DNA of 64,000 nt from Microcoleus sp036705565 (lineage in GTDB: Bacteria > Cyanobacteriota > Cyanobacteriia > Cyanobacteriales > Microcoleaceae), in the NCBI GenBank assembly GCA_036705565.1, contig JAUBUY010000002.1; one strand, given 5' to 3'. The notes beneath the pieces were generated by a model. That model saw only the letters and a list, made by a program, of their open reading frames with translations. It did not search any database and was not told where the DNA came from. Made by a program: the position numbers and the translations under genes. Of the stretch, positions 41,325-50,583 are shown piece by piece (position 1 is the stretch's first letter; every line of letters starts with the position of its first letter).

Positions 41325-43022
41325 ATGCAGCCACCTATTGCTATTGGAACTCTCCTACAAAACCGCTACCGCTTGGTGAATATTTTAGGTCAAGGAGGAT
41401 TTGGCCGGACTTATTTAGTAGAAGATTTGGGACGGTTTCAAGAACGCTGCGCCCTGAAGGAATTGATTCCGGTGCAAAGCGGGCCATACGTTTTGGAAAA
41501 ATCGAAGGAATTGTTTCAAAGAGAGGCGGCAATACTTTACCAAATTGGGCACCCACAAATTCCCCAGTTTCGAGCAATATTTGAAGAGAACCAGCGTTTG
41601 TTTTTAGTGCAGGATTACGTGGAAGGGATGACTTACCGCGAACTGTTGCTCGATCGAACTTCAAAGGGTCGCACCTTCACCGAAGCCGAAGTCTTGGTAT
41701 TTATCCGGCAAATGCTGCCGGTACTGGCTCACATCCACGCCCGCGGCATCATCCACCGCGACATCTCCCCAGAAAATATAATTCGGCGCGAAAACGACCA
41801 GTTGCCGGTGCTGATTGACTTTGGAGTGGTGAAGGAACTCGCCACCAAAGTCCAGTCTCCCGAAGGAACAGCCCACGCGACAACAGTCGGTAAAATCGGC
41901 TACGCACCGATGGAACAGTTGCAAAGCGGGCGGGCAACAGCCAGCAGCGACCTCTACGCTTTAGCCGTAACGGCTATCGTCCTGCTGACAGGCAAAGAAC
42001 CGCAGGAATTGCTCGATCAAACAACGCTGCAGTGGAATTGGCAGCAGCAAGCGCAGGTGAGCACGGGTTTGGCTTTGGTGCTAAATCGGATGTTGAGCCG
42101 ATCTCCGGGCGATCGATATCAATCTGTCAGCGAAGTCGCCCAAGCACTCGACGCCCAAACTAATCCTAAACCTAGCCAGCCAACTGTACCGCCCGCGCCA
42201 GTAGTGGTGCAGACAAACCCTTCGCTAATAGCAACGGTGGCCGTGGGCAGGCCGCCAGAGCCCGCCGCCCAGAGTTCCCACCCCCAAAAAAACCAGCCAG
42301 ACCCGTTAATTGAGCCTGCTGCCGACACTTTTTGGGACAATCCCATTGCTGCGATCGGACTGCTGGCCGGCTTAGTAATCTTGACGGGCTTCGGTTCCTG
42401 GGCTTTAGTCGGCTCATTTCTCAACAATTCGCGCCCCAAACCCACTCCGACACCGCCAGCACTTACAAGTCCGACGCCGACACTAACTCCGGTACCAAAC
42501 CCGCTACCTTTGCCAACCCCAACCCCGCAACCTTTGGCAACCCCAAGCCCAGAACCTTTACCAGAACCGAGCCCAGAACCTTTGCCGGAACCAACCCTAG
42601 AACCTTTGCCGGAACCGAGCCCAGAACCTTTACCGGAACCGAGCCCAGAACCTTTACCGGAACCAAGCCCAGAACCTTTGCCGGAACCAAGCCCAGAACC
42701 AAGCCCAGCGCCAACTCCGGCACCAAAACCGACGCCCGCGCCGACTCCAGCGCCGACTCCAGCGCCCAAACCTGCGCCCAAACCTGCGCCCGCACCCAAA
42801 CCAACACCCGCGCCGTCGCCAACACCGTCGCCAACACCAGCACCAACTCCCGCGCCAACACCGGAACCAGCCCCAACACCCGCGCCCTCGCCGGAACCAG
42901 CGCCAACACCGGAACCATCGCCGGAACCGGAACCAACTCCTGCACCGTCGCCGGAACCGGAACCGGAACCCGCGCCGGAACCGGAACCAGCACCAACACC
43001 CGCACCATCGCCCGAACTATAA
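41325..43022 (+). CDS. Ser/Thr protein kinase with Pro-Glu/Pro-Ala repeat tail
   Basis: 565 residues. The kinase domain (about residues 12-275) has GQGGFGRTYLVED, a lysine in CALKEL, HRDISPENI (Ser where Lys is usual in HRDxKPEN), DFGVVKE and YAPMEQL. A linker leads to one membrane helix (AAIGLLAGLVILTGFGSWAL, about 345-365). Everything after that, about 190 residues, is PEPLPEPSP and PAPTPAP repeats, predicted outside the membrane. This is the common cyanobacterial layout of an inside kinase with an outside low-complexity tail. HRDIS and the lack of the usual lysine could lower activity. Targets are unknown. Confidence 0.9.
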   Translation: MQPPIAIGTLLQNRYRLVNILGQGGFGRTYLVEDLGRFQERCALKELIPVQSGPYVLEKSKELFQREAAILYQIGHPQIPQFRAIFEENQRLFLVQDYVEGMTYRELLLDRTSKGRTFTEAEVLVFIRQMLPVLAHIHARGIIHRDISPENIIRRENDQLPVLIDFGVVKELATKVQSPEGTAHATTVGKIGYAPMEQLQSGRATASSDLYALAVTAIVLLTGKEPQELLDQTTLQWNWQQQAQVSTGLALVLNRMLSRSPGDRYQSVSEVAQALDAQTNPKPSQPTVPPAPVVVQTNPSLIATVAVGRPPEPAAQSSHPQKNQPDPLIEPAADTFWDNPIAAIGLLAGLVILTGFGSWALVGSFLNNSRPKPTPTPPALTSPTPTLTPVPNPLPLPTPTPQPLATPSPEPLPEPSPEPLPEPTLEPLPEPSPEPLPEPSPEPLPEPSPEPLPEPSPEPSPAPTPAPKPTPAPTPAPTPAPKPAPKPAPAPKPTPAPSPTPSPTPAPTPAPTPEPAPTPAPSPEPAPTPEPSPEPEPTPAPSPEPEPEPAPEPEPAPTPAPSPEL

Positions 43023-43082
43023 ACTTCTGGCAAAATTCCCCTAGACTGAGGTTGAGGCCAATTACTTGTTAGCTATTTGCCA

Positions 43083-43790
43083 ATGAACTCGCTGCTAATT
43101 GCTGGAACTGATACCGACGCGGGCAAAACTGTTTTGACCACCGCTCTGGCTGCTTATTGGCAAATGTATTTTCCCGATCGCAGTTTGGGAATTATGAAAC
43201 TCATGCAAACAGGAACGGGCGATCGCGAACTCTACACCCGTTTGTTTTCCCTCGACCAATCCCCCGAAGAACTCAATCCGCTGCACTTTGATGCGCCTCT
43301 AGCACCACCAATTGCAGCCGAACGGGAGGGGAGACGTATCGAACTCGAAAAGGTCTGGACAGCGTGGCAAAGCCTCTCTGAACGCAAGGATTTTGTGTTG
43401 GTGGAAGCTTTGGGAGGGCTGGGATCGCCTGTAACGTGGGAACTGACGGTGGCCGATATTGCTAGGGATTGGCGGCTGAGAGGGGTTTTGGTAGTACCTG
43501 TGAAGTTGGGGGCGATCGGGCAAGCTGTGGCGAATGTTGCTCTCGCCAAACACACTGGTTTTAAGCTCAGAGGAATTGTGCTCAATTGCGTTAAAGCTTA
43601 TTCTGAACAAGAAATTGCCGATTTAGCGCCCGTTGACTTGATCCAGTCGCTGACTCAAATACCTGTGTTGGGTATTTTGCCGCATTTAGATGACCCGACT
43701 GACCTTGCTAAATTAGCTAAAATTGCTTCAGATTTAGATTTAGAACAGTTACTGCCAGGGGTTAATTTAGTTCCTCAGACTTCTAAATAA
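43083..43790 (+). CDS. bioD: Dethiobiotin synthetase
   Basis: 235 residues from the ATG at 43083 (a TTG two codons earlier is in frame). The ATP-binding loop GTDTDAGKTV is at the N-terminus; LVEALGGLGSPV and VVPVKLGAIGQAVANV follow, as in BioD. The enzyme closes the ureido ring of dethiobiotin from diaminopelargonate, CO2 and ATP in biotin synthesis. No other bio gene is adjacent, though bioY lies at 56397. The motif G-S-P-V where others have G-L-x-V-P is a normal cyanobacterial variant. Confidence 0.88.
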   Translation: MNSLLIAGTDTDAGKTVLTTALAAYWQMYFPDRSLGIMKLMQTGTGDRELYTRLFSLDQSPEELNPLHFDAPLAPPIAAEREGRRIELEKVWTAWQSLSERKDFVLVEALGGLGSPVTWELTVADIARDWRLRGVLVVPVKLGAIGQAVANVALAKHTGFKLRGIVLNCVKAYSEQEIADLAPVDLIQSLTQIPVLGILPHLDDPTDLAKLAKIASDLDLEQLLPGVNLVPQTSK

Positions 43791-43949
43791 CCCTATTCTC
43801 AACACCTCTCTTTCTCATTCTTCTCTTCCTCTGCGTACTCTGCGTCCTCTGTGGTTAAAAACTAAGATTTTATTTGAACCGCAGAGAGCGCAGAGAGCAC
43901 AGAGAAAGAAAAGAGAGAGTTTTACAAATTGCTATAAGGAGAATAAAAC

Positions 43950-45167
43950 ATGGTTTCTACTTTACCGAATTTAACCTCTGTCGATTTATCTCAGTTGCGG
44001 CTGGAAATTAGAAATTTGCAGCCTCAGCTAGTCGAATGGCGTCGCCTTTTGCATCAAAGGCCGGAGTTGAGTTTTGATGAAAATTTAACGGCGCAGTTTA
44101 TCTCACAAAAGTTGCAGGAATGGGGCATTGAGCATGAAACTAATATTGCTAAAACTGGTATTGTCGCCACTATAGACAGCGGCAAACCGGGGCGGGTTTT
44201 GGCAATTCGGGCGGATATGGATGCTTTGCCTATTCAAGAAGAAAATGAGGTGGATTATCGATCGCAGCATGATGGAATTATGCACGCTTGCGGCCACGAC
44301 GGCCACACTGCGATCGCCCTCGGTACTGTCTGTTATCTTGCTAAGCACAAACACAGCTTTTCGGGGAAAGTAAAATTTATCTTTCAGCCCGCCGAAGAAG
44401 GGCCAGGAGGCGCAAAACCGATGATTGAAGCGGGAGTTTTGAAGAATCCTGATGTTGATGCGATCGTCGGTTTGCATTTGTGGAACAATCTACCTTTGGG
44501 CACTGTAGGCGTCCGCAGCGGCGCGCTGATGGCGGCTGTGGAAGTTTTTGACTGCACGATTTTTGGCAAAGGTGGGCACGGTGCAATGCCACATCAGACT
44601 GTGGACTCGATCGTAGTTACAGCCCAAATTGTCAGCGCTTTGCAGGCTATTGTCGCGCGGAATATTGACCCGATCGACTCAGCGGTAGTAACTGTCGGCA
44701 AATTCCACGCAGGCCACACCCACAACGTGATTGCCGATACTGCTCAAATCGGTGGTACGGTGCGCTATTTCAATCCTGCATATCAAGGTTATTTTGCACA
44801 GCGAATCGAGCAAGTAATTGCTGGAATTTGTCAGAGTCACGGCGCTAATTACCAATTAGATTATTGTGCGCTTTATCCGCCAGTTATTAATGATTCGAGA
44901 ATAGCTGAATTGGTGCGCGGCGTCGCAGAATCCGTTGTCGAAACTCCTGCAGGAATCGTGCCGGAATGTCAAACAATGGGCGGCGAGGATATGTCGTTCT
45001 TTTTGCAAGAAGTCCCCGGTTGTTATTTCTTTTTAGGTTCGGCAAATCCAGAGAAAAACTTGGCTTACCCGCACCATCACCCGCGTTTTGATTTTGATGA
45101 AACTGCGCTGGGGATGGGTGTAGAAATGTTTGTGCGGTGTGTGGAAAAGTTTTGTGTGAATCAATGA
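43950..45167 (+). CDS. M20 family amidohydrolase (N-acyl/IAA-amino acid hydrolase type)
   Basis: 405 residues. A dizinc peptidase-family hydrolase with HACGHDGHTA, FIFQPAEEGPGGAKPMIEAG, the VGLHLWNNLPLG and MGGEDMSFFLQEVPGCYFFLG segments (read as separate motifs), and a dimerisation domain in the middle. Such enzymes cleave N-acyl or auxin-type conjugates of amino acids. AAGGAG stands before the ATG. The gap before it (43791-43949) has opposed GCAGAG-rich repeats, forming a large inverted repeat. Confidence 0.93.
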   Translation: MVSTLPNLTSVDLSQLRLEIRNLQPQLVEWRRLLHQRPELSFDENLTAQFISQKLQEWGIEHETNIAKTGIVATIDSGKPGRVLAIRADMDALPIQEENEVDYRSQHDGIMHACGHDGHTAIALGTVCYLAKHKHSFSGKVKFIFQPAEEGPGGAKPMIEAGVLKNPDVDAIVGLHLWNNLPLGTVGVRSGALMAAVEVFDCTIFGKGGHGAMPHQTVDSIVVTAQIVSALQAIVARNIDPIDSAVVTVGKFHAGHTHNVIADTAQIGGTVRYFNPAYQGYFAQRIEQVIAGICQSHGANYQLDYCALYPPVINDSRIAELVRGVAESVVETPAGIVPECQTMGGEDMSFFLQEVPGCYFFLGSANPEKNLAYPHHHPRFDFDETALGMGVEMFVRCVEKFCVNQ

Positions 45168-45184
45168 AAGATTGTGTCATTCGG

Positions 45185-45358
45185 TGGGGGCGGGTTTATG
45201 AGATTATTGATTTTAGGCAATGATAGTTTGTAAAACCCGCCCCTACAGCAATCATATCTATTTAATTCGATCTCTTGCACCCGCCGTCAAAAAACTGTAG
45301 GGGCGGGTTCACCAAAAGATTTAAAGAATGCAGACAGCTTAAATAAACCCGCCCCCAC
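45185..45358. repeat. Two GGGGCGGGTT palindromic repeats
   Basis: Units 45185-45246 (ending AAACCCGCCCCTAC) and 45298-45358 (starting GTAGGGGCGGGTTCACC, ending AAACCCGCCCCCACC) are the same family as 13133 and 58703. Each could fold through its ends. They fill the convergent gap between the amidohydrolase and the aldo/keto reductase. Confidence 0.8.
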
Positions 45359-45375
45359 CCCACGCGAGAGTCTTT

Positions 45376-46356
45376 TTACCGAGTTTGAAAGATATTCTGC
45401 ACCATTTTTTTATCTACACTCGCCGCCGCCTTATCCAATTCGGCAATCTCCCCGGAGTCTAACTCCCACCCCAAAGCACCAATATTATCCCTCGCCTGTG
45501 CCGCAGATTTCGCCCCCGGAATCGGAATAGTTTCTTTGCAGATGCACCAGTTGATTGCTACCTGCGAAACAGTCTTGTTTCTGAATGCCGCTATTTCTCG
45601 CAAACATTCCAAAAGCGATCGCATTCCCGGAAGTAGCTGCTTGCACGCCAAACCTCGAATACCTTTAGGAAGAGGGCCGTTTTCGGAATATTTACCCGTC
45701 AGCAACCCCAAGGCTAGAGGACTGTAAGCAATCAATTTTATCCCCAATTCATCGCAAACATCTTTCAATCCAAGTTCTGTCACTGGATAGGTAGAAAGTA
45801 GCGAATATTGCACTTGTAAAGTAACAATAGGAATTTGGCGATCGCTAAATCTTTGATGCACCCATTTCAGCCGTTTCGGCCCGTAATTAGACAAGCCCAC
45901 TCCCTTGACCAATCCTTGCTCGTAAAGGTCAGCCAGACCATCCAAAAGAGCCCCCTCTTGCCAAGGAGCGTAATTAGCTGTAGACCAGTGCATTTGCACC
46001 AAATCTACATTTTTTCCGAGGCGCGCCGCAGAGGCTTTGCCAGCCGATATCATTGATTGTCGCGTCAGTCTCCAAGGATAAGCAGCCAGTTTTGTCGCAA
46101 TACAAATACTCTCTTTATTTGCACCTTGATATTGTTGAGAAAACAGCCCCAAAAGCTGTTCGCTACGTCCGTTTAATTTCCCCGTTCCGTAAGAGTCCCC
46201 GGTATCGAATAAAGTGACACCGTTACTAACACAAAGATTGAAAACGGCTTGCAATTCCTCGTCCATACTTTCATTGTAGCCCCAGAGGAATCTGTTGCCC
46301 CATGCCCAAGTGCCGCAGCCCATTTTTGGAAGTAAAATTTTTTGGTTAGTTGGCAT
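45376..46356 (-). CDS. Aldo/keto reductase
   Basis: 326 residues of the NADP-dependent aldo/keto reductase barrel. The catalytic tetrad is visible: Asp in LFDTGDSYG with its Tyr, Lys in CIATKLAAYPW, and His in LVQMHWST. The cofactor segment IPIPGAKSAAQARDN is near the C-terminus. It resembles cyanobacterial and plant pyridoxal-reductase-like members, but the substrate cannot be set. Stands alone, convergent with the amidohydrolase. Confidence 0.93.
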   Translation of the reverse strand: MPTNQKILLPKMGCGTWAWGNRFLWGYNESMDEELQAVFNLCVSNGVTLFDTGDSYGTGKLNGRSEQLLGLFSQQYQGANKESICIATKLAAYPWRLTRQSMISAGKASAARLGKNVDLVQMHWSTANYAPWQEGALLDGLADLYEQGLVKGVGLSNYGPKRLKWVHQRFSDRQIPIVTLQVQYSLLSTYPVTELGLKDVCDELGIKLIAYSPLALGLLTGKYSENGPLPKGIRGLACKQLLPGMRSLLECLREIAAFRNKTVSQVAINWCICKETIPIPGAKSAAQARDNIGALGWELDSGEIAELDKAAASVDKKMVQNIFQTR

Positions 46357-46440
46357 TTTTTGATGGTAGTTGTTGGTAATACGGATATTTTATAGGAACA
46401 TAATTCGGTATCCCCTAGCCCCCAGTAGAGCTGTTTCATA

Positions 46441-46650
46441 CTGCCACAGGCTGCCAGGGACTCAAGTCCCTGTCTAATAGCATAAGTCGGTTAAAACCGA
46501 CTGAAATAGTAATCTCAATTTTGAAAATTAGAGTTACACATATATTCTGCGCTAACTCTATACAAAAACAGCTTTGATAGAATTGCTACAGTCGTCTTTA
46601 GACGACTTCAGCTATGAGACAGGGGTTTAAACCCCTGTCGGACTGTCGGA
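46441..46650. repeat. Palindromic repeats of the CAGGGACTcAAGTCCCTG kind
   Basis: The gap 46357-46701 contains short palindromes: an AGGGACTCAAGTCCCT hairpin near 46450, AAGTCGGTTAAAACCGACTG near 46484, and ATGAGACAGGGGTTTAAACC near 46613 with its partner CCCCTG. They match the type found at 8638-8929. No gene is present. Confidence 0.7.
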
Positions 46651-46701
46651 CTAATGGCACACCCTACAAAGTTACTAATGACTGATGACTCTTTAATTCT
46701 T

Positions 46702-48009
46702 TTACGTGGTTGGTGATGGCGAAGGTGGGCTGTTTTTGGTAGGTTGCTCTGGCTTAGCTTTGGGGTCTGGTTTTGGTGGCGCAGGTGGAGGGAAAGTCGC
46801 CGCGCGTCTGGGTATTTGTAGCGCTGTTCGGAATGCAGAAGACGGGAAGAAAGCACTAAATTGAGAAAGTCGAACTGCTAGAGGTTCGGGTGCATATTCC
46901 CACAAGCTTTCGTAGTAGAAGAAAGCGGCGCCTAAGCCGTATTCTTGGACTGCTCGCACCTGAGATTTAATTTGCTGAATCGGTACTGGGTTATTTCTCA
47001 AACCAGTCATAATCCCAACTCCGGTGGGAATTTTTTGCTGTGCTTCTTGCATTTCTGGACGGTTAAGCTTGTCTACAAATGATTCTAGATTGGAACGGTA
47101 GACTTGCACGATTAGCTCGTCGGCAATATCCAAACGCACCCAAGTCAGCCAATCTTGTAGGTGATGTTTGTAAGCAAACTCGTAGTAATTGGGAGAAATT
47201 GAGAAAATTGCATTGGGTTTGACTGCTTTGACGGCTTGATTTAGCTGCGACATAAAAGCGGTGATTTTATTGGCTCGCCACCGCACCCATGCTGGGTTTT
47301 GAAAATCTTTTGGCGGAGCTTTTTTTGTTTCTTTGGTATACAAAGCAACTGTGTAGTCATCGTATCCAAATTCAGACGGCAAACTCATGTGATCGTCAAA
47401 TTGAATGCCGTCGGCGTTATATTGAGTGGTGATTTCTAGTACGAGTTTGGTAATGAATTGCTGAACTTCTGGATGAAAGGGATTGAGCCAAACTACTTCG
47501 CCACCTGCACCGATTGATGTTTGGCTGCCGTCCTGTTTTTGTGTCAGCCAATCGGGATGATTTAAGGCTAATTCTGAGGTGGGAGGAGCCATGAAACCAA
47601 ACTCAAACCAAGGAATTACTAGCAGGCCTTGGCGGTGAGATTGAGCGATTAAATCGGCGATCGTATCTTGTCCGTCTAACCCTCTGTAAACAAAGGGTTG
47701 AATGTCTTTTTGCTGCGCTACATTGCTGGGATACATTGCATAGCCAGAATTCCAGACTACGGGATAGATTGTGTTAAAATTTAACCGTTTTAGTTTGCTG
47801 ACAGCATCTCCTAGTTTGCGACGATCTCTGAGGATGTCTTTGTCGTTTGTCGTCATCCAAACGCCGCGAATTTCCTGGCGGGGTTCCTGGGCGATCGCCG
47901 GAATGAAGTTGTTCGCCAGCAATACTATAATGAATGAGAGGGCAAACAGAAGCGGGAAAAGAGTTTTAATCGATCGCTGCCAACGGCGCGGAATGATGCG
48001 TAATGTCAT
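46702..48009 (-). CDS. GHL10 (DUF187) family glycosyl hydrolase-like lipoprotein or secreted protein
   Basis: 435 residues from the ATG at 48009 (an earlier in-frame Met adds 28 non-family residues). An N-terminal membrane or signal segment (FPLLFALSFIIVLLANNFIPAIAQ) is followed by the family start EIRGVWMTTNDKD, a TIM barrel with NFNTIYPVVWNSGYAMYPS, WFEFGFMAPP, GIQFDDHMSLP and FSISPNYYEFAYKH, and a Pro-rich C-terminal tail. Relatives such as YngK and DigH cut sugars or denuded peptidoglycan strands. The tail of Pro, Lys and Ser may span the wall. The exact substrate is unknown. Confidence 0.88.
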   Translation of the reverse strand: MTLRIIPRRWQRSIKTLFPLLFALSFIIVLLANNFIPAIAQEPRQEIRGVWMTTNDKDILRDRRKLGDAVSKLKRLNFNTIYPVVWNSGYAMYPSNVAQQKDIQPFVYRGLDGQDTIADLIAQSHRQGLLVIPWFEFGFMAPPTSELALNHPDWLTQKQDGSQTSIGAGGEVVWLNPFHPEVQQFITKLVLEITTQYNADGIQFDDHMSLPSEFGYDDYTVALYTKETKKAPPKDFQNPAWVRWRANKITAFMSQLNQAVKAVKPNAIFSISPNYYEFAYKHHLQDWLTWVRLDIADELIVQVYRSNLESFVDKLNRPEMQEAQQKIPTGVGIMTGLRNNPVPIQQIKSQVRAVQEYGLGAAFFYYESLWEYAPEPLAVRLSQFSAFFPSSAFRTALQIPRRAATFPPPAPPKPDPKAKPEQPTKNSPPSPSPTT

Positions 48010-48322
48010 AGTTTTGAATGGTGAGTTAGCTATTGAAACACACCCTGGCATAATTTGGTGATAAAATTTGCTCGCTCTACAGTCTACAGCCATTTGCGCT
48101 GAATGTGGAATCGGTTAACTGAAATGGGTGAATTGATGTGCTGCGATCGCAACTGAGCCAAGTATAATCTGCGATACAGAGGGTAGGTGACAGGATTCTG
48201 TCTAACTGCTGGGAAATCATTAATTACGCACTGCCAGCTTTCCTTACCGGACAGTGCGGCCCCAGGAGTGCGAGTGCTGTACAATATTGGTGCTGGAACA
48301 TCTCGATCGAACATCTGTAATT

Positions 48323-49588
48323 GTGAAACATTTAGTGTTAATTGGCGGCGGTCACAGTCATGCTATCGTATTAAAAATGTTCGGTATCAACCCGCTGCCC
48401 GGTGTGCGTTTGACTCTGATTAGCGACGTGCTGCACGCGCCTTATTCCGGGATGCTGCCGGGACACGTTGCCGGGTTTTACGATTATGATGAATGTCACA
48501 TTGATTTGCGATCGCTCGCGGAATTTGCCGGGTGTCAAATATTGGTCGATCGGGCGATCGCGATCGACCTTAACAAAAATTTAGTTATTTGTCAAACTTG
48601 TCCTCCGATTAATTTTGATGTGCTTTCTGTGGATATCGGCAGCACTCCTGCGACTTTATCTGTACCGGGTGCGGCAGAATATGCAATTGCAGCTAAACCC
48701 GTACCGGAGTTTTTATCTAGCTGGAATCAGTTAATTTCCGAAAGGCAAAACTCTCTCCAAAAACTGCTGCGGATAGCCATTGTCGGCGGCGGTGCCGGCG
48801 GCGTAGAATTAGCATTAAATATGCAATCTCGATTGGGGAAGGAAGAAGGGTTCGGCAACAGATTGTGTAACGGATTTAACGGATGGATATTAAGGTACAG
48901 CGAAAGACGTAAGAGAGAAAAGGGAAGGGGGAAGAAAGAAGAAGAATTAGAAATTCATTTGTTTCACAGCGGTGCGGAATTGATGCAGGGACACAATCAG
49001 CGGGTGCGTCGCCGCCTTCAAGAAATTCTCATAAGTCGCGGCATTCAATTGCATTTAAAGGAAAAAGTTTGTGCTGTAAAAAAAATCGAGAGGGAAACCA
49101 ATCCTCAATTCCCTACCAATTACCAAATTTCCTGTAAATCCGGTTTAAAATTAGAGTGCGATCGCATATTTTGGGTGACACAAGCATCGGCAGCCAATTG
49201 GATAAGAGAATCCGGTTTAGCAGCCGACTCAAACGGCTTTATGCAAGTCAACGATTGCCTGCAATCAGTCTCTCACCCCAACGTATTTGGGGCTGGCGAT
49301 ATCGCTGCGATGGTTAATTATCCGCGCCCCAAAGCAGGCGTTTTTGCCGTGCGTCAGGGCAAACCGCTGTTTGAGAATTTGCAGCAGTTTTTATTAGAAA
49401 AACCGCTGAAACCCTTTGCACCGCAGGAACAGTACCTAGGGTTAATTGGTACTGGGAATAAAAGGGCGATCGCATCTCGCGGCAATTTCATGTGGGAATC
49501 ACGGTTGTTGTGGTATTGGAAAGATTGGATCGATCGCCAATTTATGCAAAAATTTAGCAATCTGCCCAAAACCCGCCATACCAAATAG
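48323..49588 (+). CDS. FAD-dependent NDH-like oxidoreductase, SelD-associated type
   Basis: About 421 residues from a GTG at 48323, where family-like sequence begins (KHLVLIGGGHSHA). An earlier GTG at 48254 is possible. Two dinucleotide-binding sites are visible: VLIGGGHSHAIVL for FAD and IAIVGGGAGGVELAL for NAD(P)H; the NVFGAGDIAAM segment closes the FAD site. In many cyanobacteria this protein is fused to selenide, water dikinase (SelD). Here it ends right after the oxidoreductase part with no SelD domain. Residues about 174-203 (NRLCNGF..RKREKGRG) look like an insertion of low-complexity DNA just before the conserved LEIHLFHSG. The partner and substrate are unknown. Confidence 0.82.
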   Translation: MKHLVLIGGGHSHAIVLKMFGINPLPGVRLTLISDVLHAPYSGMLPGHVAGFYDYDECHIDLRSLAEFAGCQILVDRAIAIDLNKNLVICQTCPPINFDVLSVDIGSTPATLSVPGAAEYAIAAKPVPEFLSSWNQLISERQNSLQKLLRIAIVGGGAGGVELALNMQSRLGKEEGFGNRLCNGFNGWILRYSERRKREKGRGKKEEELEIHLFHSGAELMQGHNQRVRRRLQEILISRGIQLHLKEKVCAVKKIERETNPQFPTNYQISCKSGLKLECDRIFWVTQASAANWIRESGLAADSNGFMQVNDCLQSVSHPNVFGAGDIAAMVNYPRPKAGVFAVRQGKPLFENLQQFLLEKPLKPFAPQEQYLGLIGTGNKRAIASRGNFMWESRLLWYWKDWIDRQFMQKFSNLPKTRHTK

Positions 49589-49714
49589 CAATACATTCAA
49601 ATATTCTCCTCTGTTCCTCTGCGTTCTCTGCGTCCTCTGCGGTAAAGAAAAAAAGTATTATTCAAAAACCCTTTAAGCTTGCTATAGTAATATCAGAAGT
49701 CAGAAAAACTAACT

Positions 49715-50377
49715 ATGTTCAGAAAAATTGGATTTGGGCTGCTTTGGATTGCATTTATCACCTACGCCTTTGTATTTGCACCACCCGACAGCCCTGAAAA
49801 AACCATCACACTAATTACCAATATTTCCACAGGCAAAATAGCAGACATCAACCCTTTAATTGTAGCGTTATTCAACCTCATGGGAGTCTGGCCGCTCATC
49901 TACAGTTGCGTCTTATTTGCTGACGGCAGGGGCCAGAAAATACCTGCATGGTTATTTGCCACTTTATCCTTTGGCGTCGGCGCCGTTGCCTTGCTGCCTT
50001 ATTTAGCCCTGCGCGAACCTAATCCAGAATTTGCCGATCATAAAAATATCTTTTTAAAGATATTAGACTCCCGTTTTACGGGAATTTTCTTAACATTAGC
50101 TGCGGTTGGTTTAGTTGCCTTTGGCTTGACAAACGGCGATTGGTCTGATTTTATTCAGCAGTGGCAAACCAGCCGTTTTATCCACGTAATGAGTTTAGAT
50201 TTTTGTATGCTTTGCCTACTATTTCCTGCCTTATTAGGAGACGATATGGCGCGCCGAGGAATGCAGAACTCTACAGCATTTTGGGCAGTAACATTAGTGC
50301 CGCTGTTCGGGCCGTTGGCTTATCTTTGCACGCGCAAACCGCTGCCGGAAACTAATACTAAAACTGTTACAAATTAG
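49715..50377 (+). CDS. Conserved cyanobacterial membrane protein, unknown function
   Basis: 220 residues with about six predicted membrane helices (RKIGFGLLWIAFITYAF, IVALFNLMGVWPLIYSCVLF, PAWLFATLSFGVGAVALLPYL, GIFLTLAAVGLVAFGL, a middle helix around HVMSLDFCMLCLLFPALL and FWAVTLVPLFGPLAYL). An LREPNPEF loop lies in the middle. It looks like the small membrane proteins shared by cyanobacteria and plant chloroplasts, but I cannot name a function. Stands alone; an ACAGGCAAGATGCCTGTTTC hairpin (50441-50460) lies downstream. Confidence 0.8.
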   Translation: MFRKIGFGLLWIAFITYAFVFAPPDSPEKTITLITNISTGKIADINPLIVALFNLMGVWPLIYSCVLFADGRGQKIPAWLFATLSFGVGAVALLPYLALREPNPEFADHKNIFLKILDSRFTGIFLTLAAVGLVAFGLTNGDWSDFIQQWQTSRFIHVMSLDFCMLCLLFPALLGDDMARRGMQNSTAFWAVTLVPLFGPLAYLCTRKPLPETNTKTVTN

Positions 50378-50583
50378 ACAGCAGTGCTGGTAATTTTCAG
50401 TTTAATCTATGGATCATCCATCACAAGTAATCAGAGAAGAAACAGGCAAGATGCCTGTTTCACAATAAGTAAGTTTTATTGTGGGGAGTAGGGTTGGGCT
50501 TATAGCCCGCCCATGAAACACTGATTACAAATAGTGCCAAATCTGAGTATGAATGTAAATAATTATCTCCCAGTCTCTAGCAA

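Noticed and set aside
42119..43033. Minus-strand 304-residue Gly/Ser/Ala/Val-rich frame
   Set aside because: Antisense of the Pro-rich repeat tail of the kinase; open only because of the repeated codons.
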